Positions 42,028-54,190 of a stretch of 64,000 nt of DNA are shown in pieces; positions within the stretch are counted from its first letter, which is position 1; each line of letters starts with the position of its first letter. The stretch comes from Streptomyces sp. MBT65 (GTDB lineage Bacteria > Actinomycetota > Actinomycetes > Streptomycetales > Streptomycetaceae). The notes beneath the pieces were generated by a model. It did not search any database. It was given only the letters and a program-made list of their open reading frames with translations, and was not told the origin of the DNA. A program made the position numbers and the translations under genes. Location: positions 1 through 64,000 of the forward strand of contig NZ_JAENRY010000038.1 of NCBI RefSeq assembly GCF_016612545.1, read 5' to 3'.

Positions 42028-43560
42028 CTAGACGCGGGCCGTGCGGGCGTCCGACACCGTTTCGGCGGGCTGGAGTTCGGCCGCCGGGAGCTCGATGGTG
42101 AACTCCGTGCGGCCCGGGACGCTGGTGACGTCGATACGGCCGCCGTGCGCTCCGACGATCGCCGTCGCGATGGCCAGGCCGAGGCCGGAGCCGCCCTCCT
42201 TGCCGCCCGATCGAGCGCGGGAGGCGTCGGCCCGGGTGAAGCGTTCGAAGACCGTGGGGAGGAGGGACGGGGGGATGCCGGGGCCGTCGTCGCGGACCCG
42301 GACGACGACGGTGTGGCCGGCCGTGGCCTCGACGCTCGCCGTGACCGTGGTGCCGACTGGCGTGTGCATCCGCGCGTTGGCCAACAGATTGGCCAGCACC
42401 TGGTGCAGGCGGGCTTCGTCGCCGACGACCAACGCCGTTGCGTCCAGGGAGAGTTGGAGCTGCCACTCGTGGCCGGTGCCCGCCGCGCGCGCGTCCCACA
42501 CCGCCTCGGCGAGCAGCGCCGCGAGGTCCACCTCGGCGGACTGGAGCGGCCGGCCCTCGTCGAGCCGGGCGAGCAGCAGCAGGTCCTCCACCAGTCCCGT
42601 CATCCGGGCGGACTCGGCGGTGACCCGGCGCCAGGCGAGACCCGGTTCGATACGGTCGGTGCCCCGGTTCATCAGCTCGGCGTAGCCCGCGATCGAGGCC
42701 AGCGGGGTGCGCAGTTCGTGGCTCGCGTCGGCGAGGAAGCGGCGCATGCGTTCCTCGCTGCGGCGCATCTGCTCCTCGCTGCGCTGGCGTTCGGCGATCG
42801 AGGACTCGACGTGGTCGATCATGCGGTTGAGCGCGGCGCCTACCTGACCGGCCTCGCTGCCGGGGTCGGTGTCCCGCTCGGGCACCCGGGTGAGCGCGGT
42901 GACCTCGCCGCGGCCGAGCGGTGAGCGGGAGACCTCGACGGCGGTGGCGGCGACCCGGCCGAGCGGCCGTAGCTGCCGTCGTATGACGACCGCGCACAGG
43001 AAGCCCGCGACGGTCAGTCCGGTGAGGGCGACGGCCGCCTCGACCACGACCAGGCCCCTGATCATGTCCTGTACGTCGTCCATCGGAAGGCCGGCGAGGA
43101 CCCGGACGCCGTTGTCGTCGAGCACGGTGATCCGGTAGGTGCCGAGGCCGGGCACGGTGCGGGTGTGCTTCGCGCCGTCGGCCGTGATGCCCTTGAGGGC
43201 CGCGCGCTGGGCGGTGGTGAGGTTCTGCGGCGGAGTGTCCTGGCCAACGACGGCCGCGGCGATGATCGCGCCTTTGGCGTCCAGTCGCGCGGCGAGTGTC
43301 CCGGCCGCGTGACCGTTCTCCGAGAGGAACCCGAGGTCGTCGTCGAAGCCCGGACGCAGTTCGGCCCCGCCCAGGCTCCGTTGGGCCGCGTTGCCGACCC
43401 GGTCGTCCAAGTTGCCCAGCAGATAGGCGCGTTGGACGAAGACGGTGGTGAGGGACATCGCGGCGCACACGACGACGAGGGTGGCGCTGATGAAGAGGAG
43501 CAGGCGGGTACGGAGTGAACGGCCGTGCAGGCGGCCTCGGTTGCGGGTCAGGAGGTTCAT
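42028..43560 (-). CDS. Two-component sensor histidine kinase
   Basis: A 510-residue membrane kinase. TM1 (about 18-41) and TM2 (about 168-192) enclose a 125-residue extracellular sensor domain with no recognisable fold. HAMP follows (VVIRRQLRPLGRVAATAVEV), then HisKA with the phospho-accepting His281 (DASHELRTPLASIAGYAEL), and HATPase_c with the N box (LANLLANARMH), DDGPGIP and GSGLGLAIA. The ATG overlaps the response-regulator stop (ATGA), so the two proteins are made together. No target genes can be read off; the divergent subtilase is the obvious candidate. Confidence 0.95.
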   Translation of the reverse strand: MNLLTRNRGRLHGRSLRTRLLLFISATLVVVCAAMSLTTVFVQRAYLLGNLDDRVGNAAQRSLGGAELRPGFDDDLGFLSENGHAAGTLAARLDAKGAIIAAAVVGQDTPPQNLTTAQRAALKGITADGAKHTRTVPGLGTYRITVLDDNGVRVLAGLPMDDVQDMIRGLVVVEAAVALTGLTVAGFLCAVVIRRQLRPLGRVAATAVEVSRSPLGRGEVTALTRVPERDTDPGSEAGQVGAALNRMIDHVESSIAERQRSEEQMRRSEERMRRFLADASHELRTPLASIAGYAELMNRGTDRIEPGLAWRRVTAESARMTGLVEDLLLLARLDEGRPLQSAEVDLAALLAEAVWDARAAGTGHEWQLQLSLDATALVVGDEARLHQVLANLLANARMHTPVGTTVTASVEATAGHTVVVRVRDDGPGIPPSLLPTVFERFTRADASRARSGGKEGGSGLGLAIATAIVGAHGGRIDVTSVPGRTEFTIELPAAELQPAETVSDARTARV

Positions 43561-44282
43561 CTGCCGTCCTCCACGGGCCTGATGGCGTAGCCCATCCCGC
43601 GCACGGTGTGGATCATCGGCGCCCGGCCCCGGTCTATCTTCCGGCGGAGGCTGGAGATGTAGACCTCGACGAGGTTGCCGGCGCCGTCGAAGCTGCTGCT
43701 CCAGACCCGGTCGAGGATCTGCGCCTTGCTCAACACCTGGCGGGGATGGTCGAGGAACAGGGTGAGCAGGTCGAACTCCTTGGCGGTGAGCTGGATCGGC
43801 TCACCGGCGCGGCGCACCTCACGGGTCTCGCCGGACAGCGCGAGGTCGCCGAGGACCCGTGCGGAGTCGTCGGTCGGGGTCCGTTCGCTGCCCGCCCGGC
43901 GGAGCAGTCCGCGCAGCCGCAGCACGACCTCCTCCAGGGAGAAGGGCTTCGTGACGTAGTCGTCGGCGCCCGCTCCGAGACCGTCGAGGCGGTGCTCGAT
44001 CGCGTCGCGGGCGGTGAGCATGAGGACGGGCAGCCGGGGGTTCTCGTAGCGGAGTCTGCGCAGCACCTGGACGCCGTCGAGGTCGGGCAGCATGCCGTCG
44101 AGGACGACGGCGTGCGGGGCGCAGCCGCGGGCGATCCGCAGCGCGCTGTAGCCGTCCGGCGCGGGGTAGGGCCGCCAGCCGGCCTCGGTGACCGCGACGG
44201 AGAGCAGCTCGGTGAGCGCGGGCTCGTCGTCGACGATGAGCACGCGCACGCGGCTGCTGCGGGACCCCGAAGTGCCAGTCAT
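43557..44282 (-). CDS. OmpR-family response regulator
   Basis: A 241-residue DNA-binding regulator. The receiver domain (residues 11-130) carries the acidic pair VDDE (Asp18, Asp19), the phosphorylation site Asp62 (VVLDGMLPDLDG) and the conserved Lys in TKPF. The C-terminal winged helix has FDLLTLFLDHPRQVLSKAQI, VYISSLRRKID and HTVRGMGY. The ATG at 44282 gives a ten-residue tail before the receiver. Partner of the histidine kinase that overlaps its stop codon. Confidence 0.95.
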   Translation of the reverse strand: MTGTSGSRSSRVRVLIVDDEPALTELLSVAVTEAGWRPYPAPDGYSALRIARGCAPHAVVLDGMLPDLDGVQVLRRLRYENPRLPVLMLTARDAIEHRLDGLGAGADDYVTKPFSLEEVVLRLRGLLRRAGSERTPTDDSARVLGDLALSGETREVRRAGEPIQLTAKEFDLLTLFLDHPRQVLSKAQILDRVWSSSFDGAGNLVEVYISSLRRKIDRGRAPMIHTVRGMGYAIRPVEDGR

Positions 44283-44523
44283 GTCCCGATTCTGTCCCGG
44301 CCCGCTGAGGGAATCCTGTGTTCCACCTGAGCCGGAGCCGTGCGAACGGGCGGGAGTCCGGGGCACGGACACCGGCGGGCGGTCGGCGACGGCCGCGCCC
44401 GCCCACCAGCGCCTTCGCCAACTGCCATGGCCAAAGCGGGCGTTGGCACTCTCCGGCCACCTGATCCTCTTGAGTCGCCGTCGACCCGGCACGCACTCTG
44501 ATGACCGGCTTCCGCTCACCGGG

Positions 44524-44537
44524 CGGAAGCGTTTCCG
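44524..44537. promoter_or_regulatory. Near-palindrome before the subtilase gene
   Basis: CGGAAGCGTTTCCG has symmetric outer arms with a two-base asymmetry near the centre and lies 24 bp before the subtilase ATG, just ahead of its ribosome-binding site. It resembles a LacI-type operator. Evidence is the symmetry only. Confidence 0.3.
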
Positions 44538-44560
44538 CGTTCAGGGGAGGACGTCCACCC

Positions 44561-47500
44561 ATGCGAAGACTCCACGCCCTGTGGGCCGTGGCCGGTTTGG
44601 CCGGACTGCTCTCGGGTGCCATCACGCCCGCGACAGCCGCCGCCGGTCCCACGGTCTCCACCCACCTCACGGGCCCGAGCACCACCCCACCGCAGACCGT
44701 CACCCTCATCACCGGCGACACGGTGACCCTCACCGTCGGACCGGACGGCAGGAACGCCGTCGACGTCCGGCGCGGCAAGGGCCGCGAGGCCGCCACCTTC
44801 CTGTCCAGCGAGAAGGACGGCGAGATCAGCGTCCTGCCGGCGGACGCCGTCCCGCTGATCAAGGCGGGCCGCCTCGACCCGGCCCTGTTCAACATCACCC
44901 AGCTCGTCGAGCAGGGCTACACGGACGCGAAGACCGGCTCCACCCCGGTCATCGCGACCTACGGCAAGGGCACCGAGACCCCCGAGGGCGCGCGCCGGAC
45001 GCTGGCGCTGCCCGGGATCGACGGCGCCGCGCTCAGCGCGAAGAAGTCCACGGCCTTCTGGTCGGACATCGCCCCGGCGCTCGGCACCGCGCCCACCGCG
45101 AAGGCCGCGAAGCAGCTCGGCGACGGCATCGACAAGATCTGGCTGGACGCCAAGGTGCACGCGTCCCTCGACGTCAGCGTGCCGCAGATCGGCGCGCCCG
45201 AGGTGTGGAAGGCGGGCTACGACGGCACGGGCATCGAGGTCGCGGTCCTGGACACGGGCGTGGACACCGGGCACCCGGACCTGGCCGGGAAGATCGCCGG
45301 CTCGGAGAGCTTCGTACCGGACGAGACGGTCCAGGACGGATTCGGCCACGGCACCCATGTGGCGTCCACGATCGTCGGCTCGGGCGCGGCCTCGGGCGGC
45401 CGGTACAAGGGCGTGGCGCCGGGCGCGAAGCTGCTGGTCGGCAAGGTGCTGGACAACACGGGCAGCGGCCAGGCCTCCTGGATCATCGCGGGCATGGAGT
45501 GGGCGGCGGACTCCGGCGCGAAGATCGTCTCCATGTCCTTGGGCGGTACGGCCTACGGTCCCTCCGACGTGCTCAGCGATACCGTCGACCAACTGTCCGC
45601 GTCCACCGGCGCGTTGTTCGTGATCGCGGCCGGCAACGCGGGCCCGGGCGAGCAGACCCTGGGCACCCCGGGCATCGCCGACTCGGCGCTGACCGTGGGC
45701 GCGGTCGACAAGTCGGACAAGTTGGCCTCGTTCTCCAGCCGGGGTCCGCGCCTCGGCGACTCCGCGGTCAAGCCGGAGATCACCGCGCCGGGCGTGAGCA
45801 TCACCGCGGCCCGCGCGGCAGGCACCACCATGCCCGGTGGTACGCCGGTCGACGACTACTACACGACGGCGAGCGGTACGTCGATGGCCACCCCGCATGT
45901 CGCGGGCGCGGCGGCTCTGGTCGCGCAGGCGCATCCGGACTGGACCGGCGAGCAGATCAAGGAGGCGCTGGCCAGTACGGCGAAGACGAACGCCGTCAAC
46001 TCCGTGTTCGAGCAGGGCGACGGCCGGGTCGACGCCGTACGGGCGGTCGAGCAGGACGTCTTCGCGACCTCGACGCTGAGCTTCGGCAGGTTCGAGGACG
46101 GCGACACCGGTGTCGTCAGCAAGGACATCACGTACACCAACACCACTGACAGTTCGGTGGAGTTGAAGCTCTCGTCATCGCTGGCCGACCTCGCTCTGGG
46201 CGCGGACACCCTGACCGTGCCCGCGCGGGGCACCGCGACCGTCTCCGTCGGCGTCGACCCGGCGCAGGAGGCCGGGGGCCGGTACGCCGGCCGTGTCACG
46301 GCGACCGCCGACGGCGGAATCCAGGTCACCACCAGTGTCGGCTTCCAGAAGGCGCCGAAGACGTACAGCCTCAAGGTCTCGCTCGTGGACCGCGAGGGCA
46401 GACCGTCCACCGCGGCCTCGCTCTACGCGTTCCAGGAGCTGAACGGCGCCTACGACGACCAGTACGGCTTCCTCGGCACCGGCGCGACCTGGCAGGTGCC
46501 GGCGGGCACCTACTCCATCGCGACCTGGATCCCGGACCGGGACGGGGCCGGCCTGGCCGTGGGCACGTCGGTCGTCGGCAACCCCGAGATCAAGGTCGAC
46601 GGCAACACGGCGGTCGTCCTCGACGCCCGCAAGGCCGTGGAGATCAAACCGAAGACCAAGCAGGACTCCGAGTTCCAGGGCTTCAGCACCAGTTGGCACC
46701 GGGAGGGGCCGGGCACCGCCTGGGGAATCACCTACAGCCAGGGCTTCTGGACCGACCACATCTATGTGGCGCCGACCCAGCCGGTCACCGTGGGCACCCT
46801 GAGCTTCTACGCCAAGTTCCGGCTGTACGCCAAGGAGTTGACGGCGAGCGTCACCAGCCCGGAGAAGACCTCGCTGTCCTCGCTCTACTACTCCCAGACC
46901 TACAACGACTTCCCGTTGAAGATCAGCGGTGACCACACGGTGCGGGCGGTGGACGCGGGCGGCGGTACCGCGGCCGACTTCGCGGGGCTCGACGTCAAGG
47001 GCAAGGTGGCCGTCGTCGGGGTCGGTGCCACCGAGCGGGCACAGACCGCTCTGGACAACGCGACCAAGGCCGGGGCGGGTTACCTCATCGTCTACCGCAA
47101 GACACCCGGTTTCTGGATCGAGGCCGTGGACCGGGCGACCACCGTCCCGCTGATGATCGCCACCGGCGAGGAGGGCGCCCAACTGGCCGCCCTGCTGAAG
47201 ACCGGCAAGAAGGTCACGCTGAAGCTGAGCGGCACATCGGTCAGCCCGTACGTCTACAACCTGCTCGCCGCGCAGAGCGGTGCCATCACCGCGGACCAGA
47301 CCTACCGCCTGGACAAGTCCAACACCGTCAAGCGGAAGGCCCGTTACTACGGTGGCACGGCCGGCGAGATGGGCGCGGACACCCTGTACACCTTCCGCCC
47401 CTGGCAGCTCTTCGGCGTCGACAGCAGCGTGCCCACGCAGTTGGGCACGGAACGCGACGAGTACTACTACGTCGACCCCGACACCCGCACCTGGCATGTC

Positions 47501-48235
47501 GTCTATCCCGACTCGAAGGCCTACAAGGGCGAGTGGAGCCCGCTGCGGATCTTCACCAAGGCGGGCACCGAGCCCACCGAGGACTGGCTGCGCCAGGTCG
47601 TCCGGCCGGGCAGCAGCGAGGAGTACGGCCTCTCGACCCGCACCGGCGACAAACTCGCCCTCTCCGTAACGGAGTTGAACGACTCCACGCAGGGTCACTA
47701 CGGATACATCGACACCGTCGACACCACAGGGCAGGGCAAGCTCTACGCGGACGGGCAGTTCGTCGGTGACTCGACGCGCGGCGGATACGGCGTCTTCGAC
47801 GTCCCGGCGGCCAAGTCCTCGTACCGCTTCGATCTGGACGTGCAGCGCAAGGCGGCCTGGGCGAAGTACTCCACGAGCACGCACACCGAGTGGACCTTCG
47901 CCTCGGCGCACACCGACTCCGCGACGGCACTGCCGCTGCTCACCGTCGGCATCGCCCCGAAGGACCTCGACCTCCTCAACAGGGCCGACGCCAAGCGGGA
48001 GTTGACGGTCGGGCTGCCGGTCGCGAACCAGTCGGGGAGCGTCCGGGCGAGCAGTCTGAAGGCATGGGTCTCCTACGACGACGGCGCGTCCTGGAAGGAG
48101 GTGAGCGTCAAAAAGGGCGAGGCGCGGTTCAGGCCCGCGAAGGGCGCCGCGTCGGTGTCGCTGCGCGTGCGGGCCACCGACCGTGACGGCAACAAGATCG
48201 ACCAGACCGTACTGCGGGCGTTCGGCCTGAAGTGA
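44561..48235 (+). CDS. Secreted subtilisin-family (S8) serine peptidase
   Basis: A 1224-residue exported protease. Signal peptide: RRLHALWAVAGLAGLLSGAI, cleaved near ATAAA. A propeptide of about 170 residues follows, then the S8 domain with catalytic Asp231 (VAVLDTGVDTGHPD), His263 (GFGHGTHVAST), oxyanion Asn359 (IAAGNAGP) and Ser441 (SGTSMATPHVAGA). Downstream is a beta-rich region, a PA-like insertion (VKGKVAVVGVGATERAQTAL) and more beta-sandwich units to the end. GGGGAGG 10 nt before the ATG fixes the start. Large multi-domain subtilases like this are typical of Streptomyces; the substrate range is unknown. It is divergent from the two-component pair, 278 bp away. Confidence 0.95.
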   Translation: MRRLHALWAVAGLAGLLSGAITPATAAAGPTVSTHLTGPSTTPPQTVTLITGDTVTLTVGPDGRNAVDVRRGKGREAATFLSSEKDGEISVLPADAVPLIKAGRLDPALFNITQLVEQGYTDAKTGSTPVIATYGKGTETPEGARRTLALPGIDGAALSAKKSTAFWSDIAPALGTAPTAKAAKQLGDGIDKIWLDAKVHASLDVSVPQIGAPEVWKAGYDGTGIEVAVLDTGVDTGHPDLAGKIAGSESFVPDETVQDGFGHGTHVASTIVGSGAASGGRYKGVAPGAKLLVGKVLDNTGSGQASWIIAGMEWAADSGAKIVSMSLGGTAYGPSDVLSDTVDQLSASTGALFVIAAGNAGPGEQTLGTPGIADSALTVGAVDKSDKLASFSSRGPRLGDSAVKPEITAPGVSITAARAAGTTMPGGTPVDDYYTTASGTSMATPHVAGAAALVAQAHPDWTGEQIKEALASTAKTNAVNSVFEQGDGRVDAVRAVEQDVFATSTLSFGRFEDGDTGVVSKDITYTNTTDSSVELKLSSSLADLALGADTLTVPARGTATVSVGVDPAQEAGGRYAGRVTATADGGIQVTTSVGFQKAPKTYSLKVSLVDREGRPSTAASLYAFQELNGAYDDQYGFLGTGATWQVPAGTYSIATWIPDRDGAGLAVGTSVVGNPEIKVDGNTAVVLDARKAVEIKPKTKQDSEFQGFSTSWHREGPGTAWGITYSQGFWTDHIYVAPTQPVTVGTLSFYAKFRLYAKELTASVTSPEKTSLSSLYYSQTYNDFPLKISGDHTVRAVDAGGGTAADFAGLDVKGKVAVVGVGATERAQTALDNATKAGAGYLIVYRKTPGFWIEAVDRATTVPLMIATGEEGAQLAALLKTGKKVTLKLSGTSVSPYVYNLLAAQSGAITADQTYRLDKSNTVKRKARYYGGTAGEMGADTLYTFRPWQLFGVDSSVPTQLGTERDEYYYVDPDTRTWHVVYPDSKAYKGEWSPLRIFTKAGTEPTEDWLRQVVRPGSSEEYGLSTRTGDKLALSVTELNDSTQGHYGYIDTVDTTGQGKLYADGQFVGDSTRGGYGVFDVPAAKSSYRFDLDVQRKAAWAKYSTSTHTEWTFASAHTDSATALPLLTVGIAPKDLDLLNRADAKRELTVGLPVANQSGSVRASSLKAWVSYDDGASWKEVSVKKGEARFRPAKGAASVSLRVRATDRDGNKIDQTVLRAFGLK

Positions 48236-48314
48236 GCCTGGAGTGACCTGAATTGAACGGACGGGCCGAGCCACTGTAAGGATTCTTAACAAAGAACCCC
48301 TACCGTGGCGAGCC

Positions 48315-49316
48315 ATGGTGAACACGGCACAAGATCCTGAACGACAGACCCCTGCCGCGAGCCCCTGGGCCGCGGTGGGGGTCTCCGCCTTCGACGAGCG
48401 GGTGTACCAGTCGATTCTCCATCAGCCCGACGCGGGCGCGGACGGCTGGGCACTGATGGCCAGGGCGACCCCGGCCGAGCTGCGCGAGTCCTGCGATCGG
48501 CTGCTCGCGCTGGGACTGCTCCAACCGCCGGACTCCATGGGCGGGTTACGCGCGGTCGACCCGCGGGTGGCGATCCGTGCGCTGATCCGGCGGCGCGAGA
48601 CGGAGTCCGAACTGGTCGCCGCCACCGCCGAGGAGATGGCCACCGCGTACGAGGCCGGGCTGCTGCGCGAGGAGCCGTCCCGGCTGATCGAGGTCGCCTC
48701 CGGCGAGGGCGCCATCGCGGCCCGCCTGGAGGAGATGTACGCCCGTGCGGAGCACGAGGTGTGTCTCTTCGACACCCCGCCGTATCTCGCCCCGCCCGCT
48801 CCGCAGGTGGACCTCCAGGCCGATCTGCTCAAGCGCGGGATCGTCTCGCGCGGCATCTACGCGGCGACCGCGCTGGAGGACCCGAACACCCTGTCCCGGG
48901 CCTGGAACATGGTCGAACTCGGCGAGCAGGCGCGGGTGTTGCCGTCCGTGCCGCTCAAACTGCTGGTGGTCGACGGACGCCGTGCCCTGCTCCCGCTGAC
49001 CTCGTCGGCGGCCGGCGGCTACTGTGCCGTCGTCGTATGGCACTCGGCGGTGACCGAGGCCCTGCAGAAGCTCTTCGAGCTGGCGTGGCAGCAGGCGACT
49101 CCGCTCGGCCGGCCCGCCGGGAACGGTGAACTCTCCGAGGACGAGCAGGCGTTGACGCGGCTGCTGGCGGCCGGGCTGAAGGACGAGGCGGTCGCCCGCC
49201 ATCTGGGGATCAGTCTGCGCACGCTGCGGCGGCGGGTGAGCGACCTTCAGGAACGGCTCGGGGCGGCGAGCCGGTTCCAGCTCGGGCTGCGGGCGGCGCA
49301 GCGGGGGTGGCTGTAG
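48315..49316 (+). CDS. LuxR-type HTH regulator with TrmB/effector-like N-terminus
   Basis: A 333-residue cytosolic regulator. The C-terminus has a LuxR/GerE-type HTH (LTRLLAAGLKDEAVARHLGI, SLRTLRRRVSDLQERLGAAS). The N-terminal part resembles a winged-helix followed by a phospholipase-D-like/TrmB effector fold (RATPAELRESCDRLLALGLL, AAATALEDPNT-type region). This domain pairing is common in Streptomyces orphan regulators. A promoter-like GTAAGGATTCTTAACAAAG lies 15-35 bp before the ATG. It follows the subtilase by 79 bp and ends at a hairpin shared with the convergent aconitase gene. Target genes unknown. Confidence 0.85.
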   Translation: MVNTAQDPERQTPAASPWAAVGVSAFDERVYQSILHQPDAGADGWALMARATPAELRESCDRLLALGLLQPPDSMGGLRAVDPRVAIRALIRRRETESELVAATAEEMATAYEAGLLREEPSRLIEVASGEGAIAARLEEMYARAEHEVCLFDTPPYLAPPAPQVDLQADLLKRGIVSRGIYAATALEDPNTLSRAWNMVELGEQARVLPSVPLKLLVVDGRRALLPLTSSAAGGYCAVVVWHSAVTEALQKLFELAWQQATPLGRPAGNGELSEDEQALTRLLAAGLKDEAVARHLGISLRTLRRRVSDLQERLGAASRFQLGLRAAQRGWL

Positions 49317-49325
49317 GGAACGGCG

Positions 49326-49361
49326 GAGGGCCGCACCCCCGTCACCGGGGATGCGGCCCTC
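49326..49361. terminator. Bidirectional terminator between the HTH gene and aconitase
   Basis: GAGGGCCGCA (49326-49335) pairs perfectly with TGCGGCCCTC (49352-49361), extended by an inner CCCC/GGGG. It lies between two convergent genes. Confidence 0.8.
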
Positions 49362-49380
49362 AACTGCCTTACCGGGTCCG

Positions 49381-52194
<2,814 letters not shown>

Positions 52195-52237
52195 GCTGGG
52201 ATCGGCGGAATGTGCGGCTGCGGTGCACCTCGGCAGA

Positions 52238-52255
52238 TATCTCGATGTCGAGATA
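52238..52255. promoter_or_regulatory. 18-bp palindrome between acnA and the DUF4236 gene
   Basis: TATCTCGATGTCGAGATA has perfect 8-bp arms around TG, 143 bp from the acnA start and 99 bp from the DUF4236 start. The 18-bp length suits a MarR-family dimer. TamR, a MarR regulator reported to control the aconitase gene in S. coelicolor, is one candidate, but I cannot recall its consensus exactly. The 20-bp window starting here recurs with identical spacing at 52587-52606. Confidence 0.6.
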
Positions 52256-52353
52256 ACTCTAGTACATGGGGGCGGGCTGGTCATGCCCGGACCCTTTCCG
52301 CCGCCATACCCGCGCATCTTCGGGGTACCAGGTGCGGGACGAAAGGGGGCGGG

Positions 52354-52551
52354 ATGCCGCTCACGTTCCGCAAGAGCTTCCGGATCCTTCCTTGGCTTCG
52401 GCTCAACATCAACAAGGGATCCATGTCGTTCACCACAGGCGGCAAGAAGGGGCCGCGCTACACGCGCAGCACCACAGGACGTCGTACGACATCGATGGAT
52501 TTGCCCGGGCCTTTCGGGTGGCGCAAGACGCGCACCAAGAAGGACGACTGA
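52354..52551 (+). CDS. DUF4236-like small basic protein
   Basis: A 65-residue protein of the DUF4236 type: FRKSFRILPWLRLNINKGS followed by GGKKGPRYTRSTTGRRTTSM and a Pro-Gly turn, the usual 'FRKSxRxxPxxRLNxSKxGxSxSxGxxG' beta-repeat layout. The C-terminus (GWRKTRTKKDD) is highly basic. GAAAGGGGGCGGG precedes the ATG. It sits between the aconitase promoter and the HTH-MurA gene, on the same strand as the latter, 64 nt before it. The function of the family is unknown. Confidence 0.75.
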   Translation: MPLTFRKSFRILPWLRLNINKGSMSFTTGGKKGPRYTRSTTGRRTTSMDLPGPFGWRKTRTKKDD

Positions 52552-52587
52552 CCGGCCGTCACCCGAACGGCCCCCTCATGAGGCGCC

Positions 52588-52603
52588 ATCTCATATCTGA
52601 GAT
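52588..52603 (+). promoter_or_regulatory. Palindrome immediately before the HTH-murA gene
   Basis: ATCTCATATCTGAGAT has 5-6-bp perfect arms and ends 12 bp before the ATG. Outer arms ATCTC...GAGATAAC and their spacing are the same as in the 52238-52255 palindrome; only the central six bases differ. It is therefore placed to block the start of a gene whose product carries its own HTH domain. Confidence 0.6.
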
Positions 52604-52615
52604 AACCTCGGCCTC

Positions 52616-54145
52616 ATGGCAGACGACTACCTCGTACGTATCGGCAAGCTCATCCGTGACGCCCGGCAGCATCGGGGCTGGACACAGACGCAGCTTGCCG
52701 AGGCGCTCGGCACCAGTCAGAGCGCCGTCAACCGCATCGAGCGCGGCAATCAAAACATCAGCCTTGAGATGATCGCTCGAATCGGTGAAGCCCTGGACAG
52801 CGAGATCGTCTCTCTGGGCTACGCCGGTCCGATGCATCTTCGGGTGGTCGGCGGTCGTCGGCTCTCCGGCGCGATCGATGTGAAGACCAGCAAGAACGCG
52901 TGCGTGGCACTGCTGTGCGCCTCGCTCCTCAACAAGGGGCGCACAGTGCTGCGCAGGGTCGCGCGGATCGAGGAGGTGTACCGCCTTCTGGAGGTACTCG
53001 GCTCGATCGGCGTCCGCACCCGCTGGATCAACGACGGCGTCGACCTGGAGATCGTCCCGCCGGCCGAGCTGGAGATGGCCGCGATCGACGCGGAGGCCGC
53101 CAAGCGCACCCGCTCGATCATCATGTTCCTCGGCCCGCTGCTGCACCGCATGGACAGCTTCAAGCTGCCGTACGCGGGCGGTTGCGACCTCGGCACCCGC
53201 ACGATCGAGCCGCACATGATCGCGCTACGGCGGTTCGGGCTCGACATCGCCGCGACCGAGGGCCTCTACCACGCGCGGGTCGACCGGTCCGTCTCCCCCG
53301 ACCGCCCGATCGTGCTGACCGAGCGCGGCGACACCGTCACCGAGAACGCGCTGCTCGCCGCCGCCCGCCACGACGGTGCCACGGTCATCCGCAACGCCTC
53401 CTCCAACTACATGGTCCAGGACCTCTGCTTCTTCCTGGAGGCGCTCGGCGTACGGGTCGAGGGCATCGGCACCACCACGCTCACCGTGCACGGCGTGCCG
53501 ACCATCGACGTCGACGTGGACTACTCCCCCTCCGAGGACCCGGTCGAGGCGATGAGCCTGCTGGCCGCGGCCGTCGTCACCGAATCGGAGCTGACGGTCC
53601 GCCGGGTGCCCATCGAGTTCCTGGAGATCGAGCTCGCGGTCCTGGAGGAGATGGGCCTCGACCACGACCGCACCGCCGAGTACGTCGCGGACAACGGCCG
53701 TACGCGGCTGGTGGACCTCACGGTCCGGCCCTCCAAGCTGGAGGCGCCGATCGACAAGATCCACCCGATGCCGTTCCCCGGCCTGAACATCGACAACGTG
53801 CCGTTCTTCGCGGCGATCGCGGCGGTCGCGCAGGGGCAGACCCTCATCCACGACTGGGTCTACGACAACCGCGCGATCTACCTCACGGACCTCAACCGCC
53901 TCGGCGGACGCCTCCAACTTCTCGACCCGCACCGGGTGTTGGTCGAGGGCCCGACCCGCTGGCGGGCCGCCGAGATGATGTGCCCGCCGGCGCTGCGGCC
54001 GGCCGTGGTCGTGCTGCTCGCGATGATGGCGGCGGAGGGGACGTCCGTGCTGCGCAACGTGTACGTCATCAACCGGGGTTACGAGGATCTGGCGGAGCGG
54101 CTCAACTCCGTGGGGGCGCAGATCGAGATCTTCCGGGACATCTGA
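52616..54145 (+). CDS. murA: MurA-like UDP-GlcNAc enolpyruvyl transferase fused to an N-terminal XRE HTH
   Basis: A 509-residue fusion. Residues 1-70 are a Cro/C1-type HTH (LIRDARQHRGWTQTQLAEAL, then GTSQSAVNRIERGNQNISLE). From residue 73 a full MurA domain follows (normally about 420 residues), which adds enolpyruvate to UDP-GlcNAc in peptidoglycan synthesis. MurA landmarks: KTSKNACVALLCASLLNKG (the conserved Lys-Asn), the catalytic loop AGGCDLGTRTIEPH with Cys190, and RGYEDLAERLNSVGA near the end. The catalytic residues are intact, so it should be an active enzyme that may also bind DNA. There is no clear ribosome-binding site. S. coelicolor has the same fusion beside its aconitase gene as I recall. 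A perfect hairpin follows the stop. Confidence 0.93.
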   Translation: MADDYLVRIGKLIRDARQHRGWTQTQLAEALGTSQSAVNRIERGNQNISLEMIARIGEALDSEIVSLGYAGPMHLRVVGGRRLSGAIDVKTSKNACVALLCASLLNKGRTVLRRVARIEEVYRLLEVLGSIGVRTRWINDGVDLEIVPPAELEMAAIDAEAAKRTRSIIMFLGPLLHRMDSFKLPYAGGCDLGTRTIEPHMIALRRFGLDIAATEGLYHARVDRSVSPDRPIVLTERGDTVTENALLAAARHDGATVIRNASSNYMVQDLCFFLEALGVRVEGIGTTTLTVHGVPTIDVDVDYSPSEDPVEAMSLLAAAVVTESELTVRRVPIEFLEIELAVLEEMGLDHDRTAEYVADNGRTRLVDLTVRPSKLEAPIDKIHPMPFPGLNIDNVPFFAAIAAVAQGQTLIHDWVYDNRAIYLTDLNRLGGRLQLLDPHRVLVEGPTRWRAAEMMCPPALRPAVVVLLAMMAAEGTSVLRNVYVINRGYEDLAERLNSVGAQIEIFRDI

Positions 54146-54150
54146 TCGGC

Positions 54151-54190
54151 GGAGTGTCGTGCCCCTGGGAGACGAGGGGCACGACACTCC
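54151..54190 (+). terminator. HTH-murA terminator hairpin
   Basis: GGAGTGTCGTGCCCCT (54151-54166) pairs perfectly with AGGGGCACGACACTCC (54175-54190) over an 8-nt loop, 5 bp after the stop codon. Confidence 0.88.
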
